Assembly (NCBI GenBank): GCA_963788115.1
Contig: CAWBFD010000004.1
Location: forward strand, 744,001-808,000
Origin: CAWBFD01 sp963788115
GTDB lineage: Bacteria; Actinomycetota; Thermoleophilia; Solirubrobacterales; 70-9
Direction: 5' to 3'
DNA length: 64,000 nucleotides
A model generated the notes under the pieces. The model ran no database searches. It saw nothing but the letters and a program-made list of their open reading frames with translations, and was not told the DNA's origin. This document shows positions 20,995-28,605 of this stretch, piece after piece (positions within the stretch are counted from its first letter, which is position 1; every line of letters begins with the position of its first letter). The translations under genes and the position numbers were made by a program.

Positions 20995-22952
20995 GCTCCG
21001 AGAACCGAACCGCTCCGGGCGGAACCGGCGCCATCTTCGGGATGCGGATGATCCGGCTCTCCGGGGTGCAGGGGACGGCCTTCGTCATCAACAGCCTGTT
21101 GCAGATGGGGATGCTGGTGCTGGTCGCCCAGTTCCTCGGGCCGAGCGAGCTCGGTCGCTTCTCCCTGCTGCTCTTCCTCGCCGCCCTGATCATGCACGTC
21201 CTGCACATCGCCGCCAAGCCGGGCACGATCTCCCGCACCTTCGGCGGCGCCGACGAGGATGACGACGACGAGGAGGACGGCGAGGAGGCGTCGAGCTCCC
21301 CCAAGCACACCCTCGGGGTCGGCCTCGTGATGTCGGTTGCGCTGGGTGCGGCGGGCGCGGTGGTGATCGCGCTCCTGCGTGAGCCGATAGCGGACCTCCT
21401 CCTCGGCGGCTCCGGCGACGAGAATCTCGTCCTGCTGGCCGGCATCCTCGGGGGCGTCGGCGTGGTCTTCAGGCTCGCCTCGATCACGCTGTGGTTCGAG
21501 CGCCGCCCGAGCGCCTACCTGGTGGCCGAGGTCGCCCGGCCGGCCATCTCGATCGCCGTGCTCACTCCGCTGGTCGCCACCGGGCTCGGAGTCGAGGGCG
21601 CGCTGATCGGGGCCACGGCGGGCACGGCAGCCGCTGCGGGGCTCGCCGTGCTGATGCTCCGGGGAAGCTTCGAGCCCGCGATCGACCTCGCCGAGGCCGG
21701 GGCGATCGCACGCAGGGGAGCGCTGCGAGCGCCGATCCTGCTGTCGCTGTTCACGATCCAGCAGGCCGACGTGTTCCTGCTCTCGCGGTTCGCCGACCAC
21801 GCGGACGTCGGCATCTACACGCTCGCCTCGAGGCTCGGCGTCGCGGTCACCTTCTTGCCGCAGGGATTCCGCGTCGCGATGCGGCCGCTGAACAGGTCGG
21901 TGCTGATGCCGGCGACGCAAGAGCAGTACGGCCAGAGCATCTTTCGCGGTCAGCTCTTGGGCTACTTCTTCTTGCTCTGCATCAGCGGTGTCCTATTGAT
22001 GGTGCTTACAGCCGACCTGCTGATCGGGCTTGCACCCCCTGACTACGCCGACGCCGCGCCGCTGATCCCCCTGAGCGCGGCGGCGCTGATGATGCCTGCC
22101 CTCTACCGGACGGTCAATACCACCGTCGCCTGGCCGGGCAAGACGCGGACGATGTTCATCGTAGGGACGGTCAGCGGCGCGCTCGCGTTCATCGGACTCA
22201 CCCTCCTGATCGGCCCTGAGCTCGGGATCTACGCCCCGCCCGTGGCGCTGCTGGCATCGCTCGGGACGCCGATCGCGATCACCTTCATCCGGGGTCAGCT
22301 GAGCGACAGGCGGATCGACTTCCCCTACCGGGAGATCGCCACCGCGCTCGGGATCGCGACCGTGATCGCGCTCGGCTACGAGGCGCTGACGCCGCTCGGA
22401 ACCTGGGCCGACCTGGCGCTGGCGGCGCTGGGGATGGCCCTGTACGTGGGGTTGCTGCTCGCGCTGCGAGTGATCCCGGAGCACCACCTGCCCGCGCTGG
22501 CTCAGATGGCTCGCGCCAGCGTTCACGGCCGGCCGGACCTGTTCAACCCCAGGCGCGGGCTCCGCAGCCTCGAGCCGGGCCAGCGCGAGGCGCTTCACGC
22601 CGCCGTGATGACGCGAATCCCCGAGGCCGAGCTGCTTCCGGAGGAGGACGGGCGTCCAGACGAAGCGGTCGCCGCCCGCGGAACGTCACAGGGGGAGGAT
22701 CTGGTGCGAGCGTTGCGCAGCGCAGGCGTCAGAGGTGGGCTGCAGGTCAGCGGCCGCTCCGAGCACGACGCGGAGATCGCGAGGTTCCTGTTCGCGGACG
22801 AGCCGATCGCCGTCCGCCAGGCGACGATGCGGCGGTTGCTCGCTGCCGGTGAGCAACCGGGCGACCTGCGGGCACTCGAGGACCTCGTTGCCCGCCTGGC
22901 GAAGCTGCCGTCGCGGGTCTGGTCCGAGGCGGGCCCGGAACGAAGTAATTGA
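20991..22952 (+). CDS. Polysaccharide flippase-like membrane protein with extra C-terminal domain
   Basis: A 653-residue protein with about 12-14 membrane helices, matching the Wzx/MATE-like flippase layout ('GTAFVINSLLQMGMLVLVAQ', 'FLGPSELGRFSLLLFLAALI', 'ADVFLLSRFADHADVGIYTL'). It would move lipid-linked glycans across the membrane. Two features are odd. A very acidic loop (DEDDDDEEDGEE, about residues 85-96) follows the second or third helix. A soluble tail of about 150 residues after 'RVIPEHHLPALAQMARA' contains 'NPRRGLRSLEPGQREALHAA' and an ADP-like repeat of short helices. Start overlaps the sulfotransferase stop. Last gene of the glycan operon; convergent with the next gene, with 4 bases between. 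Confidence 0.8.
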   Translation: MSSENRTAPGGTGAIFGMRMIRLSGVQGTAFVINSLLQMGMLVLVAQFLGPSELGRFSLLLFLAALIMHVLHIAAKPGTISRTFGGADEDDDDEEDGEEASSSPKHTLGVGLVMSVALGAAGAVVIALLREPIADLLLGGSGDENLVLLAGILGGVGVVFRLASITLWFERRPSAYLVAEVARPAISIAVLTPLVATGLGVEGALIGATAGTAAAAGLAVLMLRGSFEPAIDLAEAGAIARRGALRAPILLSLFTIQQADVFLLSRFADHADVGIYTLASRLGVAVTFLPQGFRVAMRPLNRSVLMPATQEQYGQSIFRGQLLGYFFLLCISGVLLMVLTADLLIGLAPPDYADAAPLIPLSAAALMMPALYRTVNTTVAWPGKTRTMFIVGTVSGALAFIGLTLLIGPELGIYAPPVALLASLGTPIAITFIRGQLSDRRIDFPYREIATALGIATVIALGYEALTPLGTWADLALAALGMALYVGLLLALRVIPEHHLPALAQMARASVHGRPDLFNPRRGLRSLEPGQREALHAAVMTRIPEAELLPEEDGRPDEAVAARGTSQGEDLVRALRSAGVRGGLQVSGRSEHDAEIARFLFADEPIAVRQATMRRLLAAGEQPGDLRALEDLVARLAKLPSRVWSEAGPERSN

Positions 22953-22956
22953 GCCT

Positions 22957-23478
22957 TTAGCCCGAGCGCCTGATCACGATCTGATCGGGCTCGATCGTGA
23001 CCTCGACGCTCCGGTGCCCCGCCCAGTTCTCCCCGTAGACGGGATCGTCCTTGACCGATGGGTCGAGCCAGAGGCCGATCCCCTCGGTCTCCCCGTGGTC
23101 GAACGTTGCCTCGAGCGGCCGGCGGCCCCGTCGCCGCCGGCGGCGACGTCGGCCGCGCCGTGGCTCGGCCTCGGAGGGTTGCCCGGCCTCCTCCGCCTCC
23201 TCGGGCTCGGCTTCCTCCGCCCGTTCCTCCCCTTCTTCCTCCTCCTCTTCTTCTTCTTCCTCTTCCTCGGTCATCGTTGCGATCTCGGCCTCGATCTCGT
23301 CGCGGAGATCGGCCTCCTCGGCGCCGTCGGTGCCGGGAGCGAGCTCGTGACGGCGGCGGAACTCGCGGAGCTCCGTGGTCGAGACCTCGAGCTGATGGGC
23401 GATCCAGGCGTCGGTACGACCCTGGTGGACCCATGCTCGGATCTGATTCAGCTGAGAGCGGAGCGGTTTACGGGCCAT
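22957..23478 (-). CDS. Hypothetical protein with HTH-like start, poly-Glu and poly-Arg tracts
   Basis: A 173-residue protein I do not recognise by name. Residues 1-45 ('LNQIRAWVHQGRTDAWIAHQ', 'LEVSTTELREFRRRH') look like a small helix-turn-helix. A long acidic run follows (about 70-105, mostly Glu), then a basic run of about a dozen arginines (about 108-121). The C-terminal 55 residues ('GIGLWLDPSVKDDPVYGENW' and 'VEVTIEPDQIVIRRSG') look like a small beta domain. The charge-block layout suggests nucleic-acid or ribosome binding, but that is inference. Convergent with the flippase gene. Confidence 0.7.
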   Translation of the reverse strand: MARKPLRSQLNQIRAWVHQGRTDAWIAHQLEVSTTELREFRRRHELAPGTDGAEEADLRDEIEAEIATMTEEEEEEEEEEEEGEERAEEAEPEEAEEAGQPSEAEPRRGRRRRRRRRGRRPLEATFDHGETEGIGLWLDPSVKDDPVYGENWAGHRSVEVTIEPDQIVIRRSG

Positions 23479-23600
23479 CTCGAGAAGACGCGCGAGGAAG
23501 GCCGCGCGAGCGGGCGATACTAGCGAACGCGGGGATTCATTCAGTGCTGGCGGTTGGGGGTGGCGGCGTGCCGGGAGACCGGATACCCTGGGTCCTTGAG

Positions 23601-23619
23601 CCGTGGTAGCAGGCCACGG
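23601..23619 (+). other. Small hairpin in the csrA leader
   Basis: CCGTGG (23601-23606) pairs with CCACGG (23614-23619) around a 7-base loop, 37 bases before the csrA start. A possible CsrA-binding ANGGA (ATGGA, 23644-23648) lies between the hairpin and the start codon, overlapping the likely ribosome binding region. Role in autoregulation is a suggestion only. Confidence 0.35.
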
Positions 23620-23655
23620 ACCCGACGAAATCCTCCGACTCGAATGGAAGCGAGC

Positions 23656-23889
23656 ATGCTGGTCCTCACGAGAAAGACGAACCAGAGCATCATGATCGGT
23701 GACGACATCGAGGTCACCGTGCTGGCTGCGTCGCGTGACAAGATCCGCCTCGGGATCAAGGCCCCACGCGACGTTCCCGTGTTTCGCACCGAGGTCTACC
23801 TCTCGATCAAAGGCGAGCAGATGAGCCCGGACAGCGGCGCCCGCGACCAGGTCGAGGGCGCGCTCGACGCGCTCAAGGAAAACGAGTAG
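23656..23889 (+). CDS. csrA: Carbon storage regulator CsrA
   Basis: A 77-residue CsrA/RsmA RNA-binding protein (family 60-80). The sequence begins 'MLVLTRKTNQSIMIGDDIEV', with conserved L4, R6 and the 'IRLGIKAPRDVPVFRTEVY' segment whose 'R-x-E-V/I-Y' residues bind GGA-containing RNA loops. CsrA dimers repress or stabilise mRNAs after transcription. The start is set at the conserved MLVLTRK rather than at upstream in-frame starts; GGAAG before it is a modest ribosome site. No flagellar genes, its usual neighbours, occur here. CsrA is unusual in Actinomycetota outside deep lineages, which supports the Thermoleophilia-type assignment. Confidence 0.95.
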   Translation: MLVLTRKTNQSIMIGDDIEVTVLAASRDKIRLGIKAPRDVPVFRTEVYLSIKGEQMSPDSGARDQVEGALDALKENE

Positions 23890-23913
23890 ACCCGGAGGCG
23901 ACGAGGCGGGCGC

Positions 23914-24156
23914 CTACGGCGCCATGAGCCAGGCGAGCGCCTCGAACATGACCACGACCACGGTGACGACCGTGATCGTGAGCGCGACCGCGAGCACGCC
24001 GAACGCGACCGTGCCGTGCTGCTCGGTGCGCTGAATGCGCCGGGCCCGCGAGCGGGTCGCGGCGCGGTGACGAAGCTGCGTGCGCCGGCGACGCTCCAGC
24101 GCCGCCTCCTGCTCGAAGGCGACCTCCCACTGCGCCGCGCTCTGGCGCATCCTCAT
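23914..24156 (-). CDS. Small single-pass membrane protein
   Basis: An 80-residue protein with a basic, alanine-rich cytoplasmic half ('RRRRTQLRHRAATRSRARRI') and one strong C-terminal membrane helix (about residues 50-78, 'VLAVALTITVVTVVVVMFEA'). No family recognised. A copy of the 60-bp repeat abuts the start codon on the upstream side. Convergent with csrA (24-base gap). Coding is supported by the sharp hydrophobic segment and the stop placement; it remains a prediction. Confidence 0.55.
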   Translation of the reverse strand: MRMRQSAAQWEVAFEQEAALERRRRTQLRHRAATRSRARRIQRTEQHGTVAFGVLAVALTITVVTVVVVMFEALAWLMAP

Positions 24157-24220
24157 GATGCTGACCTGGAGCAGAGGGGCGCAGCCCCGATTGCGACGGG
24201 TGAGGCGGGTGCCGTTGAAG
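24157..24220 (+). repeat. 60-bp hairpin repeat (family B), copy 2
   Basis: Starts GATGCTGACCTGGAGCAG and continues with the core hairpin GGGGC-GCA-GCCCC (24176-24188), then GATTGCGACGGG and a GT-rich tail ending CCGTTGAAG. It lies immediately upstream of the small membrane protein on the opposite strand. It matches the copy at 27864 nearly base for base over more than 60 bases. Confidence 0.85.
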
Positions 24221-24361
24221 AGGCGTTGGACTGTTCCCCGGGTGCCATCAGGTCGGACCGGCGCCGAAGGACGATTTCAGCGCCGGACGGCAAACTAGCA
24301 GACGCTCATACAGAAGCCAAGGGCTGCTTACAAAATGCCTGCAACCGGGGGGAGAGCGCCC

Positions 24362-24850
24362 TCAGCAGGCGCTCCAGAGGCCGCGCCCAGCGTTGCCGGC
24401 CTCCTGCTGCAGGCGGGCGAACAGGTCGGCATGATCGGTGTTCGGCTCGATCGTCAGCGTGCGGGCGTAACCGCGACGGACGATCTCGGCGTTGACGAAG
24501 AGGTCGTCCACATACACGTAGGCGAGTAGTCGGCCGTACTGGTCCCGCCGCTCGTCGTCGAACGCGAGCCTGACCTCGCGACCGCTCACCAGCTCACGGT
24601 TGAGCCGGTCCGCTTCGTCGCCGAAGCACTCGTAGGGCAGGTCGGGGTTCGACTCCGGGGTGTCGATGCCGATGTAGCGCACCGGCTCCGTCTCGCCGCC
24701 GAGCGAGACGTCGATGGTGTCGCCGTCGACGACCTCGAGGACGCGGGCCGTCACCGACTCGCCCTGCGCGGGCGGCGGGCCGTCGCCGGCCTTGACTCCC
24801 TCGTCGTCGCCTCCGCGCAGCAGCAGGAACACCGCCCCGCCCAGGAGCAC
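24362..24850 (-). CDS. Thermonuclease (SNase)-family nuclease, membrane-anchored or secreted
   Basis: A 162-residue staphylococcal-nuclease-fold protein that would cleave DNA/RNA with calcium outside the cell. The N-terminus is a hydrophobic signal or anchor ('MLLGGAVFLLLRGGDDEG'). The nuclease core follows: 'ARVLEVVDGDTIDVSL', 'EPVRYIGIDTPES' (catalytic Arg and Glu), and 'DQYGRLLAYVYVDDLFVNAE' (second catalytic Arg). Ends 'GNAGRGLWSAC'. GTG 24850 is chosen because GGGAG lies 5 bases before it and it opens directly into the hydrophobic segment; the frame is open upstream but that part is antisense-like overlap with the aldolase gene. It lies 29 bases after the aldolase stop on the same strand. 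Confidence 0.85.
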   Translation of the reverse strand: MLLGGAVFLLLRGGDDEGVKAGDGPPPAQGESVTARVLEVVDGDTIDVSLGGETEPVRYIGIDTPESNPDLPYECFGDEADRLNRELVSGREVRLAFDDERRDQYGRLLAYVYVDDLFVNAEIVRRGYARTLTIEPNTDHADLFARLQQEAGNAGRGLWSAC

Positions 24851-24879
24851 CAGCGCTCCCAGGCTCGGCAGGCGGCCAC

Positions 24880-25800
24880 TCAGGGGATCCGGGTGACGCT
24901 GGAGAGCATGATCTCCTTGATCTGCTCGACGATCTCCAGCGCCTCGCTCCAATCGCGCTGCCAGACGTTGCGTCCGTAGATCACGCCCGAGCCGCCCGCC
25001 TCCATGATGAACCGCGTCTGCTCTAGGAGCCTGTCGTCGTCGACCTTGGAGCCTCCGGAGAGCACCACCAGCGAGCGGCCGGCCGACTCGACGCACTGGC
25101 GGATCGCCTCCTCCTGGCTCACCTCGAGCTCGTTGTAGGGGGCGGGCGCCTCGCGGTCCTTCTCGGGATCGATCTTCGGCATGTTGAGCTTGACCACGTC
25201 GGCGCCCATCTCCATCGCCAGCCGGGCCGCGTAGTCGATCGCGTAGAACGAGTCGCGCCCGCCCTTGGCGTCGATGGCCGACCCGCGCGGATACGCCCAG
25301 ATGATCAGCGGCATTCCGAACCGGTCGCAGTCGCGGCGGACGTCGCGCAGCTGGAGCAGGTCCTCGTCCTGCCTCGGCGAGCCGACGTAGAGGGTGTAGC
25401 CGACCGCGTCCGCGCCCAGGCGGATGGCGTCCTCGACCGTGGCATTCGTGGTCGACAGCGCCTGGTCAGACGGGGGGATTTCGGTGCGGCCGTTGACCTT
25501 GAGGATCAGCGGCACCTGGCCGGCGAAGTCCGGGTAGTACTTGGTCGCGAGCCCGATCTGGCAGGCGATCGCGGAGTAGCTCGCCTCGGCGGCGAGGCGG
25601 AACTGGTACTCGGGGTCCTTCGCGGCGGGGTTGGTGAAGAAGTCCCGCGGGCCGTGCTCGATGCCCTGGTCGATCGGCAGCAGCAGCAGCGTCCCGTTTC
25701 CGGGGCCGAACTCGAACAGGAGCCGGCGCAACCTGGTGCGCTTGCCGGGGGCGAGCGTGGCCAGTAGCGACTTCTGCTCGGCGGCGGTCGTCAGTTCCAT
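24880..25800 (-). CDS. Class I fructose-bisphosphate aldolase (DhnA/FbaB type)
   Basis: A 306-residue Schiff-base aldolase of the archaeal/DhnA type (fructose-1,6-bisphosphate to glyceraldehyde-3-P plus DHAP). Landmarks: 'LLLPIDQGIEHGPRDFF' (N-terminal D-Q-G-x-E-H-G motif, about residues 40-56), 'WAYPRGSAID', the active Lys in 'GADVVKLNMPKID' (about 208), and the phosphate-binding 'LSGGSKVDDD' and 'GGSGVIYGRNVWQR'. ATG 25800 is preceded by GGAGGAAG about 10 bases upstream. Divergent from the GCS2-type ligase gene. Together with eno and xfp it shows a flexible central sugar pathway. Confidence 0.94.
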   Translation of the reverse strand: MELTTAAEQKSLLATLAPGKRTRLRRLLFEFGPGNGTLLLLPIDQGIEHGPRDFFTNPAAKDPEYQFRLAAEASYSAIACQIGLATKYYPDFAGQVPLILKVNGRTEIPPSDQALSTTNATVEDAIRLGADAVGYTLYVGSPRQDEDLLQLRDVRRDCDRFGMPLIIWAYPRGSAIDAKGGRDSFYAIDYAARLAMEMGADVVKLNMPKIDPEKDREAPAPYNELEVSQEEAIRQCVESAGRSLVVLSGGSKVDDDRLLEQTRFIMEAGGSGVIYGRNVWQRDWSEALEIVEQIKEIMLSSVTRIP

Positions 25801-25893
25801 CGTCTCAGTGCTTCCTCCGCGTCATTGGCTCGAACCACCCGGAGATTAGCTGTCCGCAGGTACGATCGGGCCGCTCGCGAATCAAGGGAGACC

Positions 25894-27006
25894 GTGCTCG
25901 AGCACAACTTCAACGGGCCTGCGTTCACGGTCGGGGTCGAGGAAGAGCTGATGATCGTGGACAGCGAGAGCCTCGACCTCGCCCAGGAGTGTGAGCCGCT
26001 TCTCAGGGCCGTGCCCGAGGAGCTGTCCGCCCAGGTGAAGCCCGAGCTGTTCCAGTCGATCATCGAGATCGCGACCACGCCGTGTGCGGACGTCGCGGAG
26101 GCGGCCGCGGAGCTGGCCGACCTCCGCCGCACCGTGTCGGAGATCGCCGAGGCTCGCGGCCTGCGGATCGCGGCGGCGGGGACGCACGCCTTCGGCGAGC
26201 CCGCCGACCAGCGGCTCGTCGAGCGACCTCGCTACCGCGCGCTCGCCGATGAGCTCGGCTACGTCGCGCGCCAGGAGGTCATCTTCGGCGCGCACGTGCA
26301 CGTCGGCATGAACGGGCCGGACCGTGCGATCTACGTCGCCGATGGGATCCGTCGTTACCTGCCGCTGATGCTGGCGCTCTCGACCAACTCGCCCTTCTGG
26401 CGCGGGGAGGACACCGGCATGATGTCGTCGCGCACGGCGGTTTTTCGGGCGTTCCCCCGGGTGGGCGTCCCGCCCCACTACGGGACCTGGGAGATCTACG
26501 CAAACCGGGTCGGCACCATGGTCAGAAGCGGCGCGATCGACGACTACACGTACATGTGGTGGGACGTGCGCCCGCACCCGAACCTGGGCACGGTCGAGAC
26601 ACGGGTCTTCGATCAGCCCACCCGGCTCGAGCACACGGTGGCCCTGGCGGCGCTGACCGTATCGCTCGCCCACCGCGGTGCGCGCCTCTACGACGAGGAC
26701 GAGCCGCTGGTTGAGGAGCCCGCGGAGCTGGTGGACGACAACAAGGTCCGCGCGGCGCTCAGGGGCATGGACTCGAGCCTGGTCGACTTCCGCGCGGGCT
26801 ACCACGTGCCCGCCCGTGCGATGGCCGAACGGCTGCTCGACGAGCTGGCCGAGGACGCCCGGGTGCTCGATTGTGACCGCGAGCTCGAGGGGATCCGCGA
26901 CCTGATCGAGGGCGGGACCGGCGCTCGACGCCAGCTTCGAACTTACGAGCGATGCGGCGACCTTCGGTCCCTCGTCGGCGAGGTCGCGGAGCAGAGCCGG
27001 CCTTAG
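25894..27006 (+). CDS. Carboxylate-amine ligase, GCS2 family (YbdK-like)
   Basis: A 370-residue ATP-dependent ligase of the glutamate-cysteine ligase type 2 family. Typical parts: 'FTVGVEEELMIVD' (N-terminal Glu cluster, about residues 10-22), 'VIFGAHVHVGM' (metal-binding His), 'ALSTNSPFWRGEDTGMMSSR', and 'LGTVETRVFDQPTR'. Such enzymes make gamma-glutamyl-type amide bonds, but for YbdK-like members the true substrate is often unknown. GTG 25894 chosen: AGGGAG precedes it and the family starts only a few residues before the GVE motif. TACGAT at 25861-25866 may be its -10. Divergent from aldolase. Confidence 0.88.
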   Translation: MLEHNFNGPAFTVGVEEELMIVDSESLDLAQECEPLLRAVPEELSAQVKPELFQSIIEIATTPCADVAEAAAELADLRRTVSEIAEARGLRIAAAGTHAFGEPADQRLVERPRYRALADELGYVARQEVIFGAHVHVGMNGPDRAIYVADGIRRYLPLMLALSTNSPFWRGEDTGMMSSRTAVFRAFPRVGVPPHYGTWEIYANRVGTMVRSGAIDDYTYMWWDVRPHPNLGTVETRVFDQPTRLEHTVALAALTVSLAHRGARLYDEDEPLVEEPAELVDDNKVRAALRGMDSSLVDFRAGYHVPARAMAERLLDELAEDARVLDCDRELEGIRDLIEGGTGARRQLRTYERCGDLRSLVGEVAEQSRP

Positions 27007-27049
27007 ACCACTTAGCGCGCCGCGGCTGGCCCCGGCGAGCGGCGAAGGC

Positions 27050-27055
27050 TAATCT
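27050..27055 (+). promoter_or_regulatory. Putative -10 element (TAATCT) of a leaderless promoter
   Basis: TAATCT is 6 bases before the GTG start at 27062 with no ribosome binding site between. Same spacing class as the elements at 4419, 29374, 30437, 34795, 34820 and 57919. Predicted by pattern only. Confidence 0.4.
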
Positions 27056-27061
27056 GGACCT

Positions 27062-27865
27062 GTGAGCACCGAGTCCTCGCCCGAGCTCAGTGTCGTCTGC
27101 CGCGGCTGTGGCTCGGAGGTGAGCCCGTATGTGACCGAGTGCCCCTACTGCGGGACCCGGCTCCGCAAGCGCGCCCCGAAGCTCGAGCGCCATGGCGACG
27201 AGCTCCACGCGCGGGAGACGCGCCGCGATCGGCGCCGGAGAAAGGCGGCCGAGCGCGCCGCGCGGGGCCCGCGCCTCGCGCTCGCGACCGACCGCCCCTA
27301 CGTGACGATCGCCGCGATCCTGGCTCCGGCGATCCTGCTGATCGTCGAGCGGGCGAGCGAGCTACCCGACGGCGTCTACACCCTGGGCGCGATCGGCGGC
27401 CCGATCGAGGGGGAGTGGTGGCGGTACTTCGCGGCGCCGTTCGTCTATGACGACATCGGCTACCTGTTCGTCGTCGGCGTGGCGCTGGCGATCTTCCTGC
27501 CGGGGGTCGAGCGCCGCCTCGGCATCGTCCCGACAGCCCTGCTCGTGATCGCCTGTGGCGCCTTGGGAATGCTGGCTGCGGTCGGGCTCGACTCGCTCCT
27601 CGCCGACGGGGTCCCGATCGCCGCCGGCGGCAACGGCATCGCGCTCGGCGTGCTGGGCGCCTGGCTCGCCCTCCACGAGGGCGAACGGCGATCGGATCCA
27701 ACGATCGAGTACGACCCGTTCGCGGTGGCGGTCGCGGCCTCGGTGTTGTTGCTGCTGCCCTTGGTGGAGGACTTCGCCTCGGTTTGGGCCGGGATCACCG
27801 GGGCGCTCTGCGGGCTCGCCTGCGGGTTCACCGCATCGCTCGGCCGCCGCCGAATACCAAGGTGA
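27062..27865 (+). CDS. Zinc-ribbon plus rhomboid-like membrane protein lacking catalytic residues
   Basis: A 267-residue protein. Residues 14-33 form a zinc ribbon (CRGC ... CPYC). A basic linker follows, then about six membrane helices in a rhomboid-like order: 'GEWWRYFAAPFVYDDIGYLF' corresponds to the family W-R motif, and 'IAAGGNGIALGVLGAWLAL' occupies the GxSG active-site helix. There Ser is replaced by Asn (G-G-N-G), and the last helix ('VWAGITGALCGLACGF') lacks the catalytic His. It is therefore probably a pseudoprotease that binds membrane proteins. GTG start, preceded by TAATCT. A copy of the 60-bp repeat starts at its stop codon. Confidence 0.75.
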   Translation: MSTESSPELSVVCRGCGSEVSPYVTECPYCGTRLRKRAPKLERHGDELHARETRRDRRRRKAAERAARGPRLALATDRPYVTIAAILAPAILLIVERASELPDGVYTLGAIGGPIEGEWWRYFAAPFVYDDIGYLFVVGVALAIFLPGVERRLGIVPTALLVIACGALGMLAAVGLDSLLADGVPIAAGGNGIALGVLGAWLALHEGERRSDPTIEYDPFAVAVAASVLLLLPLVEDFASVWAGITGALCGLACGFTASLGRRRIPR

Positions 27866-27930
27866 TGCTGACCCGGAGCAGAGGGGCGAAGCCCGATTGC
27901 GACGGGTCTGGCTGGTGTTGTTGAAAGGGA
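27864..27930 (+). repeat. 60-bp hairpin repeat (family B), copy 3
   Basis: Begins GATGCTGACCCGGAGCAG, overlapping the stop TGA of the upstream gene, and ends with a GTTGTTGAAAGGG tail. Core hairpin GGGGC-GAA-GCCC(C), then GATTGCGACGGG. One C is missing from the 3' arm relative to the other copies. The tail supplies the AAAGGGA that may act as ribosome site for the methyltransferase gene at 27935. Confidence 0.85.
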
Positions 27931-27934
27931 TTTC

Positions 27935-28600
27935 GTGCCGGACAAGTTTCTTGCCCTGACGCCCGAACTGTATGCGTATGTGGTGGCCCACTCAGGCGAG
28001 GACGCACTGCTCGCCAGGTTGCGGGAGGAGACCGAGCAGGAGCTGCCCGAGCGGGCGGAGATGCAGATCGCGCCCGACCAGGGCGCCCTCATCACCCTGC
28101 TGGTTCGTGCCCTGGGCGCCAGGCGGGCGCTCGAGCTTGGGACATTCACGGGCTACTCGTCGATCTGCATCGCCCGCGGGCTGACCACCGTCGGCAGCCT
28201 CCTCACCTGCGATGTGAGCGAGGAGTGGACCGCGATTGCCCGCCGCTACTGGGCCGAGGCGGGCGTCGAGAACCGGATCGAGCTGCGCCTGGGGCCGGCG
28301 CTCGAGACGCTCGCCGAGCTGCCGGAGGAGGAGCCCTTCGACTTCGCCTTCATCGACGCGGACAAGCGCAACTACCCCGGGTACTGGGAGGAGGCCGCGC
28401 GCTTGGTTGGGCCGGGAGGGCTGGTCATGGTCGACAACGTCCTCCATGGCGGCGACGTCGTGGCCGATGAGCTCGCTGACCGGCGGCGCGAGACCGACGC
28501 CGCCATCCGTCGCACCAACGAGATGATCAGTACCGACGAGCGGTTCGACTCCGTCCTGCTGGCCGTCGCCGACGGGATCACGTTGGCGCTTCGGCGCTGA
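27935..28600 (+). CDS. SAM-dependent O-methyltransferase (Methyltransf_3/COMT-like)
   Basis: A 221-residue class I methyltransferase of the cation-dependent catechol/caffeoyl-CoA O-methyltransferase group. Motif I is 'RALELGTFTGYSSICIAR' (about residues 63-80); the metal-binding acids are in 'FDFAFIDADKRNYPGYW' and 'GGLVMVDNVLHGGDV'. It would methylate a vicinal hydroxyl of a small molecule; substrate unknown. GTG start. The upstream ribosome site appears to be provided by the 3' end of a family B repeat. The GNAT gene follows 5 bases later. Confidence 0.92.
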   Translation: MPDKFLALTPELYAYVVAHSGEDALLARLREETEQELPERAEMQIAPDQGALITLLVRALGARRALELGTFTGYSSICIARGLTTVGSLLTCDVSEEWTAIARRYWAEAGVENRIELRLGPALETLAELPEEEPFDFAFIDADKRNYPGYWEEAARLVGPGGLVMVDNVLHGGDVVADELADRRRETDAAIRRTNEMISTDERFDSVLLAVADGITLALRR

Positions 28601-28605
28601 TCGGC

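Noticed and set aside
23222..23270. GAA/GAG-rich low-complexity tract as a microsatellite
   Set aside because: It is the poly-Glu coding part of the 173-residue minus-strand gene, mixed GAG/GAA codons and in frame throughout.
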